Positions 1-9,336 of a DNA stretch of 64,000 bases are shown here, piece after piece. The stretch covers positions 248,001 through 312,000 of the forward strand of contig JAMAHW010000033.1 in assembly GCA_023627715.1 (NCBI GenBank), read 5' to 3'. Origin of the DNA: Periconia sp. R9002. Taxonomy: Eukaryota > Ascomycota > Dothideomycetes > Pleosporales > Periconiaceae. The notes under the pieces were generated by a model. That model worked only from the letters and a program-made list of their open reading frames with translations. It did not search any database and was not told the origin of the DNA. The translations under genes and the position numbers were made by a program. Position 1 is the stretch's first letter. The number at the start of each line of letters is the position of its first letter.

Positions 1-1077
1 CAGCGTGACCTCCCCTCCTACCTCGGCCCCTCCATGTTGCACGTCGGCCACCTCTTCCTCACGACGCTCGTCAACTCCATCACGCTGTTCGCGCTGGGCA
101 TCCTATTCGTGCGCAACGTGTGGTGCTTGGCAGTCAACACGACGACGATCGAGGGGTGGGAGATTGAGCGGCATCGCACGCTGGTGCGGCGGGCGCGCCA
201 TTTTGGAGGGTGGTTGGATGCGCCGGATGGGACGAGGGTGAGGATCCGGAGGCAGGAGTTTCCGTATGATGTTGGGATTTGGGCGAATGTGGTGCAGGGG
301 ATGGGGAGTGCGAATGTATGTTTCTTTTTCTCTCCTTTTCGTTGTTTACCCCTTGTCTACACTTCCCTTTCCCCACAAGAGCACGATATCAACAGACAAA
401 CAAACCCCCCAACCAACTCTCCACCCCCCATCCCGAAAAAACCTCACTAACCCCCCCTCCCCCACACACAGCCCCTAACCTGGCTCAACCCCCTCGCCCC
501 AACCCCACCCCTCTCAACCGGCCTAACCTTCCCAACCAACGACTTCGAAGACGCATCCACCTCCTGGCCCCCACCCGACCCCGACCGCTCCTTCGTGCGG
601 CGCCCCGCTACCTCGACCGCCGACGCCGCCCGCGCCCGCGGTCCGGATGCAGGTTTCATCTACGAAGCCACGACGCTGTCGCCGAAAGAAACGATTGAAG
701 CGTTCCGCGCGAGACAGCATGCTGATGTTGTGAGGAGGAGGAAGCCGTTTGTGCAGCGTGTTAGGGGTGCTGGGGGGGTTGGTGGGGTGGGGGGTGTGGG
801 GTCTGATGAGGATGATGGGGAAGGGGATGAGGAGGTGGAGGAGGAAGAGAAGAAGGGGAAGAAAGATGGTGGTGATGGAGAAGAAGCGTGGCGGAACTCG
901 GAAGGGGAGCGGTTGTTGGATTTTGGAGTCGATGAAGAGGTCGAGTTTTATGATGAGCCGGTGGTTCGGGATGGTGGTGGGCAAGAGGAGGAAGATGAGG
1001 ACGAGGATGTACCGTTGAGTGAGCTGTTGGCTCGGAAGCGTAGGGCGAAGGAGGAGGAGGTCGTGGGTGGGTATTAG
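1..1077 (+). CDS. pfa4: Palmitoyltransferase, DHHC family, Pfa4-like (C-terminal part, 5' truncated by window)
   Basis: Reading frame 1 is open from the first base, so the gene enters from the left and its DHHC domain is outside the window. Two exons are seen, 1-315 and 472-1077, joined in phase 0 across a GTATGT..ACAG intron. The visible part has a hydrophobic segment (about residues 15-38 of the fragment), followed by a TTIEGWEIERH stretch matching the TTxE motif found after the last membrane helix of DHHC enzymes, and an FPYDVGIWANVVQGMG block that I recognise from Pfa4. The tail is rich in Glu, Lys and Gly and probably disordered. The family transfers palmitate to cysteines of membrane proteins; yeast Pfa4 sits in the ER and modifies amino-acid permeases and chitin synthase Chs3. 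The Pfa4 assignment over another Pfa paralogue is an inference from the tail motifs. Confidence 0.8.
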
Positions 1078-1827
1078 AAGGGAGGAAGTAAGGTGAAGCG
1101 AAGTGGAACGAAGCTTTGATTTTTTTTTGTTTGAGTAGCTCGGAAAGGAAAGATGGAAGAAAAGAAGAATAGACCAAGGATAGAGAAGAAGACGAGAAAA
1201 AGATGGTATATCATTCATAATTTCCCCATCATCGTCCAGCATGCACAAGGAGGGGACGAACAAGCCGGGGCCATGGGGAGGCGGGAGGCAAGAAGAATAA
1301 AAGAAGCTCGCGTGAGCGAACATAAAAAGAAAACAAATGTTAAACAACAAAAGTCTAGTCCTAAGCAAACAATCGTAGAGGGAGAGAGAAGGGGCGCGGT
1401 TGAAGTCGTAAAATAAATAAGATAATGAACGGCCCCCTTCTTCTCTCATCTCACACATAGACATCAAAATTTCCAAACCAAATGAATAAGGACAAGACTC
1501 CGAGAGAACGAAAGAAACCAGACAACATGTGTACTCCTTTCCATCGCCGTTTGAAATTTGAACCCATCATTAATAATTACACATGACAGGGACCGAAAAA
1601 GGAAAAAAAAGGGAGAGGTGTACGGTCCCTTGTCGACCTCGAAAAAATCATTTTTTTACTCGCTCGTCCAGTCTTGATAGATCTTTGAGCTTTCGTACTC
1701 GCGCTGCTTGGGATCCCAGGTAGTCTTCTTCTCCCTGGTGGTGGTTAGGAAGCCGTCCAAAGGCTTCTCGTCGCCACTAAAATCATTCTGCACCTGCTAC
1801 TGGGGATCCATTGGCGGCAGTGGTCGT
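1078..1827. other. Convergent intergenic region (3' ends of pfa4 and hapC)
   Basis: This is 750 bases between two convergent genes. It is purine-rich on the + strand with short A and G runs. A long open frame on the minus strand (about 523-1476) runs through it but has no recognisable domain and antisense-overlaps pfa4, so I take the region as the two 3' untranslated regions. Confidence 0.5.
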
Positions 1828-3178
1828 TCAGAATTCGCCGCCGCCGTTCTGGACTGTGTAGCCGAAGGAGGTGGTATCGTTGTCTGCTACTTCCGGGTTG
1901 GCATTCATCGGGTTAGGATGTTGCGCGGCACCTTCTCCGGTAGCGCCAGCATTCGAGGTAGAACCGTTTGCGCCGCCGACATATTGACCGCCTGCAGCTG
2001 GCTTGTTCTGGCTGGCGAGAAGAGTCTAAAGACAGAAGTCAGTATCGAGGATGTAGGGTTTAAAAAATGTAAGGAGAGGAGGGGAGAGAAAAGTTACTAG
2101 AAGAGAACTAAAAGACACGCAAGGAGGATCAGAATCTCCAGAGAAAGAATCATAACGAAATGCAGGTGGAGATGCAGGTGGAGAAGGAAGATCACAATGA
2201 ACAGAATCCAACCGAGTACGAGCAGCAGCAGGAGGTGGCGAACGAGAAGGGTAGCTCACCTCGCGGTAGCGCGAGAGGTATATTTTCAATGCTTCCGAGT
2301 AGTTCTCGAAACCGAGAGAGGTCATAGCAAAGAGAATATCCTCGCCATTAACGGTTTTGCGTTTTTCTTGTTGGCACTTTTCAGAGGCTGTAATATAAAA
2401 TGATGGGTTAGCGAGCGGTTTCCACGCGAGCAGAGGATGACTTACCCTCGCTAGTAATGAAGGAGATGAACTCGCTGACGCATTCTTGCATGCATTCTTT
2501 GGCTTCTTTTGCGATTTTTGCGTTGTCGGGCAACGACGTTTTCATGATACGGGCCACTGGAGCAAAATTGCGAATGTTAGCATCGGACGCGGCACGAATA
2601 AAAGAAGAGGCATCGGTGCTGGAATCCGAGGTCGAGGCAGACAGTCGCGTGCGGGAGGTGTCGGAGTCGGACATGGCGGAGACGACGGAAGGAAAGGCGG
2701 CGCGGGGCGGCTGCAGGGGCGGGCGATCGGGGGGGAGGGGGGCTTGGGCTGGGGGACGGGAGGGTGTGATTCGACGCGTAGGCGACTCCGCTCTCAGTGT
2801 CCGGCGACGGCTGCACTGTGCAGTGCCCGTCCGTGGGCTGCCTATGGACGGAAGGCTATGGCTCTCGTCTCGGTATGGCTCTGGTGTTGGTGGATGGAAA
2901 TGCGATGCGATGCGGGCGGCCAGCGACTCGCAAGCAAGCAATGAATCAAAGGGTCGACGTGCAGACGGGAAAAGGGAAGAGGCACACCACGCCAGGCCGG
3001 CGCACGCGCGCGAGGACAGGAACAAGAATACATACGCACCATTCGCGATGGGGAGCCATCGATCCTGTTCTTTGACCTCAAACTCGTAGCCGACACCCTG
3101 CATTTGTGCTTCCTGAGCGTCAGGCGATGGAGCAGACTGTTGTTCCACACTGTCCTCCTTGGGCGGGGTGGGCGACAT
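1828..3178 (-). CDS. hapC: CCAAT-binding complex subunit, NF-YB / HapC (Hap3) histone-fold protein
   Basis: Four exons on the minus strand: 3178-3040, 2556-2446, 2387-2260 and 2025-1828. Phases agree at every junction and give about 191 residues. The core from [16 protein letters not shown] through [13 protein letters not shown] is the complete NF-YB histone fold (about residues 37-126), including [19 protein letters not shown] and the [14 protein letters not shown] block. The last exon is a Gly/Asn/Ala-rich tail without a domain. NF-YB pairs with NF-YC (HapE), and the dimer binds NF-YA (HapB) to recognise CCAAT; in moulds HapX adds iron control. The start is fixed by [14 protein letters not shown] just before the fold. 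The fold itself is certain; the final exon is joined only by the phase-0 GTGAGC..TTTAG intron of 234 bases and is less certain. Four CCAAT pentamers lie just upstream. Confidence 0.93.
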
Positions 3179-3351
3179 GGTGATTCGATTAAAAAGAGGC
3201 GCAAGGGACTTGGTAGTTGTAGTTGGGAGTCTGGTGCTCAGGTGTGTGCTGTCAAAACTGCAGGCCTAGCAACCTTTGTGAACTATCAAATGCGATGTGA
3301 CGGTGTAATGCTGGGGGGATTTGGTGTTGATTGAGGCAGAGGCCGGAAGGA

Positions 3352-3467
3352 CCAATAAGTCGAGGAGCCAGCCGAGTTTTAAATATGGCCAATCACGTCC
3401 CATTACGGCAGCCAATGAGTCAACCCCATCCCCAAATTACCGTTCCATATCGCCCCCGCCGCCCAAT
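3352..3467 (+). promoter_or_regulatory. Cluster of four CCAAT boxes upstream of hapC
   Basis: CCAAT pentamers start at 3352, 3389, 3412 and 3463 on the + strand, all within 116 bases and 174-289 bases upstream of the hapC start codon (the gene is on the minus strand). The copy at 3389 reads CCAATCA, the extended form preferred by fungal CCAAT-binding complexes. A clean cluster before a subunit of the very complex that binds it suggests autoregulation, which is inferred. Confidence 0.55.
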
Positions 3468-4939
3468 CGCGGTCCACGAATAAAACAAGCCTTGGATTAG
3501 GTCATACATACCGTATTACTTCCGCAGACTAACCACCTCCCACCTTCATTCCCGGAAAAAGCAACAAAAACAACAAACCACCAACGCTGTCCAGCTCCTC
3601 TCTGCGTTGGCCCGCCATTTCCGTGCATCTCTCCGCAAGGCTGAGGCTGTCCTTCTGAGAACCCCATGCACACTCACTCTCGTGCTTCATGCCTAACGCC
3701 TCACTGCTGCACGATGCGCTGGCCACTCCCATCAGCTCTTGTGCCTACACACAACGCACCACTGCCTGATCGCAACCACACAAACCACGTAACCCCGGAT
3801 CCATGAATACGGTAAATTCGCCACCCTTCCCGTGAACGTGGTACCTTGAACAGATTTGTTGTCCGTACCTTTTTTACTCAGTGTCCTGGAGTGGCGCATA
3901 CAGCAATCTACCTGCGTGTGTGGACAGCAAGTTGGTATCGATTTGTGGTTGTCCATTATTGCCTACATGAATATTACCCCACTCCTCCCAACTCACCTCG
4001 TGCATACATATGCTGTGTCATGATGGGATTGCAAGGACATGGGACCGCGTCATCGTCATCAGCTGTGTACCACGCAATAGCCTTCTCGACTGCTATGGCG
4101 GAGTTCGAGATCACATGCCTTGAGGTTGAACGAACGTGTGAGAGTCGCCTACTCATCCTCTATTTCGTCACTCGGACTTTACATCTTCCAGGATGACGGA
4201 CCATGACTGTAGCCTGGACTCCTGCTGTCATGTAGTACCGAGAGAAGCATCTAACGTAATATGCGACCGGTGAAAGAACATCAGGTCGGAAGAATGTACG
4301 TGTGCAGACATCACGTAGGCCTAGTGCTTCATCGGAAGAGTAGGATGATTCAACCAGTTTCATTGGACATTCTTTTACGTTCTTGTTATACACATGTCTG
4401 TAAGACCTCAAGCTCCCACCCAGGTGTGGAAACTGCCCGCACTCACAACATTTACAACTCCACAAACGACTCTTCGATGGTCTCTTCCCCCTCAAATCAT
4501 ATTGTTCTTGACAGTTAGTAGCATACCAGGAAAGTATTCCTATAAAATGTTTTGACTATTTTTTCTTTAATTTTACTATGATATTGTGCAAGTCCTGGAT
4601 GTATCAGCACCCGCGTGCTCCGAAGTGTCTAAAGCCCTACCCTGCCATGTAACTAAACCACCATCGCCGTTTCCCATGGAGTACACGGCGGGAAGAGGGG
4701 ACCAAGGTATGTATGTGCGAATACACACCCAAACCCAAGTGATCACAAATATGGGATCTCATCGTTCCTTTCTCTCCCCTCTTCACGACAGCCGTGAGGC
4801 ACACGAGGCCGACTCCATAACCCTTCACCCAACTCCTCTCACCACAATCCCCTTCCCTACCCTCAAAAATATACACGTGAGCACACTCTCCACCCGTGCA
4901 ACACAATACCCAACAACCACCCCATCCCATCCCATCCCA
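3468..4939. other. Intergenic region with one repeat copy; no gene seen
   Basis: Between the hapC promoter and the 3' end of the prefoldin gene. Open frames here are short, lack domains and are not supported. The only structured element is the dispersed repeat copy at 4420-4553. The stretch 4555-4590 is very AT-rich, and the pentamer CATCC/CATCCC repeats at 4921-4939. Confidence 0.5.
4420..4553 (+). repeat. Dispersed repeat family R1, copy A
   Basis: This segment begins CCAGGTGTGG and ends CCTATAAAATGTTTT. It aligns along its whole length, with a few small gaps, to the reverse complement of 50477-50611. Shared blocks are the CCCGCACT core, the actccaca block, TTCGA(T/G)GGTCTCTTCCCC and TATTCCTATAAAATGTTTT. 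It has no coding potential that I can see. Partial copies of its core occur at 11463-11499 and 50386-50421. It is probably the relic of a non-autonomous mobile element. Confidence 0.7.
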
Positions 4940-5776
4940 CTACTGCGGCTGCTGAACAACCTGCACATTATTCTTCTTCTATTCCACCGCAACAAATACA
5001 CGCAAGTCAGCCAAACCCCATAAAATCCCCACACAAAGGAATAATAGAAGGAAAAAACAACATACCTTCCACTTCTCCATCTCATCCTGCTTCCCCTTGT
5101 ACTGCTTGACCAGCTCCTCGAGCGTCTTCTTCAACCCGTCTGAATTCGTCTTGAGGATGGGTACTACTTCCTTGACGGTGCGCTCCGTGAGGACGCCGTT
5201 GATCATGCGGAAACATTTTCGGTCGCCCGGGAGGGGTTCCAGGGTTTCTAGGACGAGTCTGTTGGGTGGGGGGTGTGAGTGGTGGAGTTGGGATTTCGGG
5301 GGGGGGGGGGGGAGGGGGGGCAGGAACGGTGGATGAGGTTATGGGTATTGGGAATGGAAAGGGGGGAGATTGTCGAGAGTGCGAGTAGGGATGGGCAAGG
5401 AGAGGGAGAAAGACAGGACTTGTCGTTCAAAACTCGTGGAGCAGAAAAAGAGACCCAAAGTTCTGAAAACCTATAACATCCCCTCCTCTCCCTCCCACAC
5501 AAAACCCCCCTTCAAAGACATGATAAATTCAATTAAAAAAACGAAAAAGAACTTACTTATGCTCTTCCTGATTCTGCTCGATATCGCCAATCTTCTGCGC
5601 CAGAGCCTGCAGCGTGCTCTTGTAATTTCCATACGTCGTTTGAAGATCTTTATACAACAACAAAAATCCTCACCGTCAGCATTATTTCTCTCTTTCTTTT
5701 GTGCACTTCATAGCAGTGGTAACAATCGAAAATCCTACACACCTTGCTGCTTCTTCAACGCCGCCTGAGACGCCAT
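4940..5776 (-). CDS. GIM4: Prefoldin subunit 2 (Gim4)
   Basis: Four exons on the minus strand: 5776-5743, 5647-5557, 5258-5066 and 4978-4940, encoding 118 residues. The protein begins MASQAALKKQQDLQTTYGNY and has the helix-hairpin-helix layout of beta-type prefoldin: an N-terminal coiled coil (about 5-45), a beta-hairpin core containing LEPLPGDRKCFRMINGVL, and a C-terminal coiled coil (about 75-108) ending in a Gln/Val-rich tail. GDRKCFRMINGVL is the hallmark of subunit 2. Prefoldin is a cytosolic hexamer that hands nascent actin and tubulin to the TRiC/CCT chaperonin. Phases agree at all three introns. The last exon is only 13 codons, reached through an ATAG acceptor, and is the least certain part. 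Divergent from the Cmc2 gene. Confidence 0.93.
5298..5320 (+). repeat. G-tract inside prefoldin intron 2
   Basis: Fifteen consecutive Gs, one A, then seven Gs. On the transcribed strand of the prefoldin gene this is a C-tract inside the intron between exons 2 and 3, ahead of its CAACAG acceptor. It may act as a C-rich polypyrimidine stretch, and its complement could fold as a G-quadruplex. The length is likely unstable and prone to sequencing error. Confidence 0.8.
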
Positions 5777-6267
5777 TTCCGTAGACAAATCCGGTCCGGT
5801 CTCGAAATTTCTCAGCACAAGACTCTGTACGTATCTTCTCCGCTCGTGCGTGCAGTCACAGGGAGAAAAAAAGTATCGTAGGCACAGACAGGTAAAGAGA
5901 AAAGAAAGGAACCTAGTCGTCGACGCAGTCAAAAGAATTGAAGGTACAGTTTGATGGGTGTGGACACGCACGGACGCGAAACTCGCAGGTACGGTAAATG
6001 TTGTTGGAACCCCCGCGGCGCCCGCCCGCCCGCACGCGAACGATTTTCCAGCTGCGCGAGTCAGGGCGTCTCGTTCGTCGTCTGTTCTCCAGCGACAGCG
6101 ACTCCGATAGCTCATTACCGATTATCCACGCCACCACGAAGTAACTCAATCACTCACTCAATCGATCGATCAATTGCACGCGCGATTCTCCACTCTCAAA
6201 TCTCTCTCTCTCCTACCATCAAACCGCCTCCTCTTTCCCTCCCAAACCCTCCGTCCTCCTCCCAAAA
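5777..6267. promoter_or_regulatory. Divergent promoter region, GIM4 / CMC2
   Basis: 491 bases separate the two divergent start codons. Near the CMC2 side are CACTCACTCAAT and CGATCGATC simple-sequence runs and a CT-rich stretch typical of fungal core promoters. No defined TATA box or known factor site was recognised. Confidence 0.45.
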
Positions 6268-6593
6268 ATGCATCCCCATCTCCACACCGAAGAAAACCAA
6301 AAAAGTAATCCACCTTTCCCCCTCCTCCTTCCCCCTCCCCCTCCCTCCTCCTCCCTTCCCCAAACTAACAGATATTCCCAGACTGCGCCGACGTCATCGC
6401 CATCCTCGACGAATGCCACGCGCGCGGCTTCATGCACAAAGTCTTCGGGCACTGCACGACGGCCAAGCACAACGTCAACATGTGCCTGCGGGCGCAGCGG
6501 CTCGAGCGCACGCGGTTGAATAGGGAGGCAGCGAAGGAGAAGAGGGCCAAGGTGGAGAAGGCGTGGAGGGAGATTGATGAGGAGTGTCGGTGA
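6268..6593 (+). CDS. CMC2: COX assembly mitochondrial protein 2 (Cmc2-like, twin CX9C)
   Basis: Two exons, 6268-6304 and 6382-6593, give 82 residues. The start MHPHLHTEEN is the conserved N-terminus of Cmc2. I chose the CCCAG acceptor at 6381 rather than the nearer-looking ACAG at 6371, because only the former keeps the phase; it yields NQKNCADVIAILDECHARGF. The protein then shows two CX9C pairs (CADVIAILDEC and CTTAKHNVNMC), the disulfide hairpin used by small intermembrane-space proteins imported by Mia40. A basic helix (LERTRLNREAAKEKR) follows. Cmc2 is a cytochrome c oxidase assembly factor of the mitochondrial intermembrane space. Identity is strong; the exact function in this organism is inferred from the family. 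Confidence 0.9.
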
Positions 6594-6766
6594 TGGGTGG
6601 ATGGGGTGGAGGCGTACTGGGAGTTTTTTTTAGGGTTTTTGGGGGAGGGAAGAATGGAGGGGGTGAGATGGGATGGGAAAAGGGGGATTGTATGAGTATG
6701 TATGTGGAGAGGGGTGGTTTTGAGGGGATATGCCAGTGATGGGGGATGAATGAAGAACGAGAAGGG

Positions 6767-6844
6767 ACATTTTGTAAGATATTGAAAAACCCCCATCTCT
6801 GGAAGACATTTTGTAAGATATTGAAAAACCCCCATCTCTGGAAG
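6767..6844 (+). repeat. Perfect tandem duplication of a 39-base unit
   Basis: Two identical adjacent 39-base copies, 6767-6805 and 6806-6844, each beginning ACATTTTGTAAGATATTGAA and ending CTCTGGAAG. They sit between the convergent CMC2 and NTR2 genes, in what should be 3' untranslated sequence. Perfect identity suggests a recent slippage or repair event. Confidence 0.97.
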
Positions 6845-6892
6845 GCTGTTTAATTGGTATTATTACAAAGCGCACACACATATATCTACTAT

Positions 6893-8251
6893 TCACTCTG
6901 AAGCATCCGAGCCGGAAGCAAGAGGCGTGGTACCCAGGCTGTCCAGACCTCTCTCGGTGATGAGCGGAGCACCGGCCGCTCCATTAGCAGGCAGGGCAGG
7001 CATACCGCTTTCGACGCGCAGTTTTTCAAACTCCTCGCCCGTTTTCTGCAGTTGCTCTTGCAGGTATTGTTTCCGTTCCTCGATGCGGACTTTGTCGTCC
7101 TTGAGCTCCTCGAGCCTCCTCGTGATGACCTCTCGTCTTTGCTGTTTCGCATCGACGTCGGCTTGTAGGGCTTTCAATATGTCGTTAAGATCAGGCAGCG
7201 GGGCGATTTTCGAGGGGGTCCTAGTGCCGATTTTCTTGAGAGCATCGTTTTCTCCGTATCTGCCGGCACGAGCCTGGGCTGCGGCGAAAGCATCGTTGCG
7301 CTCCTCTGAGTCGTCTGATGCGTCGTCGTCTGATCCACCTTCTGCTTCGTTGATGAGCTCCGCCATTTCCGCCCGTCGTTTGCGCTGCGCTTCTCTTTCT
7401 GATTTCCGGCCGAGCGCGACCTTGCCATCCTCCACGTAATCATCGAAGCCCTCCGCAATGTCCTCGTCGTCTTGAACAAGCCGTGATTCCCCGTACTTCT
7501 CTTTCGGTCGAAGTGATATCTCGTTGCGGCCTGTGCGGAACTCGTCATCGCTGTCGTCAGATGCCCAGGGTTGATTATTGTCCGTCCTGTAATTCTCTTG
7601 CTCAATGGCGAGCCGCCTCCGCCTAGCTTTCTTTTCGAGAATCTCGGTATGGGTGGGTATTGCGGAGCTTGCTGGCTCGATTATGGTACTAGCGTTTGCG
7701 CCGAATTTAGAAGCTATATCGAGAGCTTGCAGTTCCTCCTCTTCAGCCGACGGCACCAAATCTTTAGGAGTCGACGGTGTTGAGTTGCGCAATTCATTGA
7801 TGTAATCCCTGCTATACGACGGTTCCGCTGAATCGTCCTCTCCACGCGATGCTTTCGGTACAAGTGGTGACTGAGCGCGCAGCTGCGCCGATTTCTCCAT
7901 AGCTATGCGACTGAGATTTGACTTTTTGGGAGTTATGACCGTCGGGGCGCTGCCGCTGCTTGATTCGTCGCCATCATTCCCAGAGTCGGTGGGCCCAAAG
8001 GACATGCGGAGGGAGGATCGCTTCTTCGTTTTTCCAAATGTAGGTCGCTTGACCACATTTACTACACCGTGAGTTAGCACGGAACGCCTATCAGTGTCAG
8101 AATGCGAAGCTTGCGAAAGCGAGTTCAGTCGGGAGGTACCTGAAGGGCGACTCTGCGTGTCACTCTGCGAGCTAGCTCCGCTTTCGGGAGTATCTTCGTC
8201 ATCGTATGAGGCGATTTTGCGCGGGACGCGCCCTGATGTTGATCTTTTCAT
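6893..8251 (-). CDS. NTR2: Spliceosome disassembly factor Ntr2 (nineteen-complex-related protein 2)
   Basis: Single-exon gene of 452 residues. I start at MKRSTSGRVPRKIASYDDED rather than at the upstream Met in the same frame, because the 31 extra residues look like untranslated sequence and the conserved basic-then-acidic start follows. The diagnostic block is YSRDYINELRNSTPSTPKD (about residues 165-183), typical of Ntr2/GCFC-type proteins. Other parts are Ser/Asp-rich low complexity in the N-terminal half and a coiled coil (about 355-415) near the C-terminus. In yeast Ntr2 with Ntr1 recruits the helicase Prp43 to take apart spent spliceosomes, and Ntr2 contacts the U5 helicase Brr2. Divergent from SmG and 8 kb from BRR2. 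The family call is good; the rest of the protein is too divergent for fine mapping. Confidence 0.8.
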   Translation of the reverse strand: MKRSTSGRVPRKIASYDDEDTPESGASSQSDTQSRPSGTSRLNSLSQASHSDTDRRSVLTHGVVNVVKRPTFGKTKKRSSLRMSFGPTDSGNDGDESSSGSAPTVITPKKSNLSRIAMEKSAQLRAQSPLVPKASRGEDDSAEPSYSRDYINELRNSTPSTPKDLVPSAEEEELQALDIASKFGANASTIIEPASSAIPTHTEILEKKARRRRLAIEQENYRTDNNQPWASDDSDDEFRTGRNEISLRPKEKYGESRLVQDDEDIAEGFDDYVEDGKVALGRKSEREAQRKRRAEMAELINEAEGGSDDDASDDSEERNDAFAAAQARAGRYGENDALKKIGTRTPSKIAPLPDLNDILKALQADVDAKQQRREVITRRLEELKDDKVRIEERKQYLQEQLQKTGEEFEKLRVESGMPALPANGAAGAPLITERGLDSLGTTPLASGSDASE

Positions 8252-8560
8252 CGTTTGCGGATTGTTGTGTGGGGTGGTGCGGAGGTTACAGTGACAAACG
8301 GAGCCTTGAAATGCACCTACGCACAGACATAAGGCGAGTGCCAAGGCTAGTAAAAGCTATCAAACCACCGCGACTTCCTCCCCGCCGACTACCCCCGCAA
8401 CACCACATCCTGTCCCTGTCGAGTGATCGTTTGTCAAGTAGAAATATTCGGCATAGATTCCTCCTTCTTTCTCCACCCGCTGTAGTCCAGCTTCAACCCA
8501 AACTCTACACCTTTTCCCCTACGACACTACTTCAGCGCAACACCAACTCCGTCGCCTAGC
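8252..8560. promoter_or_regulatory. Divergent promoter region, NTR2 / SmG
   Basis: 309 bases between the divergent start codons of two splicing genes, so the pair may share regulation. CT-rich runs occur on the SmG side (around 8458-8525). No specific factor site recognised. Confidence 0.45.
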
Positions 8561-9060
8561 ATGCCTCAAGCACAGCCGGAACTCAAGAAAGTATGTAATT
8601 CACGCTCATAAATGAGTTTTCGCGTCGCTAATTATGAAAATAGTACCTCGAGAAGCGCGTCCTTGTGCAGCTCAATGGAAGCAGGAAGGTCATGGGGATA
8701 CTACGTGGATACGATGTAAGTGTAACTATATCTTCACACGCTCCTAGCCAGGATGTTTTTGTGATTCCGTTTCTGCGATTCTCTATATGATGTCGATTCC
8801 GCGAGCAATTATATTGTTGCGCGATGATGAAGCAATACTCATGCAAAATAGGTCTACTTGAACATCGTTCTCGACGAGGCTTTGGAAGAAAAGGCCGGTG
8901 GTCAGCGTGAGCGCATCGGCATGGTGGTAATTCGAGGCAATGCGGTCGTCATGCTCGAGGTCCGTACATCATATTCCCTAATACCAGAACCAAGGCTGAT
9001 TCGTTATCACAGGCACTTGACCGCATCAACACAGACGACCACAAGCGGGGGAGGGACTGA
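8561..9060 (+). CDS. SMX2: Small nuclear ribonucleoprotein G (Sm protein G)
   Basis: Four small exons (8561-8590, 8644-8715, 8852-8959 and 9013-9060), all joined in phase 0, encode 85 residues. The product starts MPQAQPELKKYLEKRVLVQL and contains the Sm1 motif (VLVQLNGSRKVMGILRGYD through VYLNIVLDEA) and the Sm2 motif (IGMVVIRGNAVVMLEAL). The order and the KKY/EKRV start are those of SmG rather than LSm7. SmG is one of seven Sm proteins that ring the U-rich site of U1, U2, U4 and U5 snRNAs. Three introns in an 85-residue gene is notable but common for Sm genes in moulds. Convergent with the next gene. Confidence 0.95.
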
Positions 9061-9336
9061 GCTGAGAAACAAAAGGGCACACGACATGTGAACAGAGAAC
9101 AATTCACCATCAGATTGGTGAATATGGGCGTTTTGGGATTGCTCTATGGGTATGTACCCAGCTGCATTGCACAGTCAGAACACACCAAGTGGATCAAGAG
9201 TTGACAATATCCAACGCCTAGGCCGACAAGGATATGATACCATTTGCGATGCTTTAGTCACTTCACGGTCGGCAAAACACCTATCAACATAAAACAATGA
9301 AGCCGTGATGTATCATTGGCGCACAAATTTTATATT

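Noticed and set aside
523..1476. 317-codon minus-strand frame
   Set aside because: Overlaps the pfa4 exon in antisense; composition is Leu/Ser/Pro-rich from reversed purine tracts and no domain is seen.
6371..6371. CTAACAG acceptor for CMC2 intron 1
   Set aside because: Its phase does not fit the donor at 6305; the CCCAG acceptor at 6381 keeps the frame and the first cysteine of the CX9C pair.
5951..6523. 190-codon + strand frame across the GIM4/CMC2 promoter
   Set aside because: It crosses the CMC2 exon in the wrong frame; the twin CX9C reading is far better supported.
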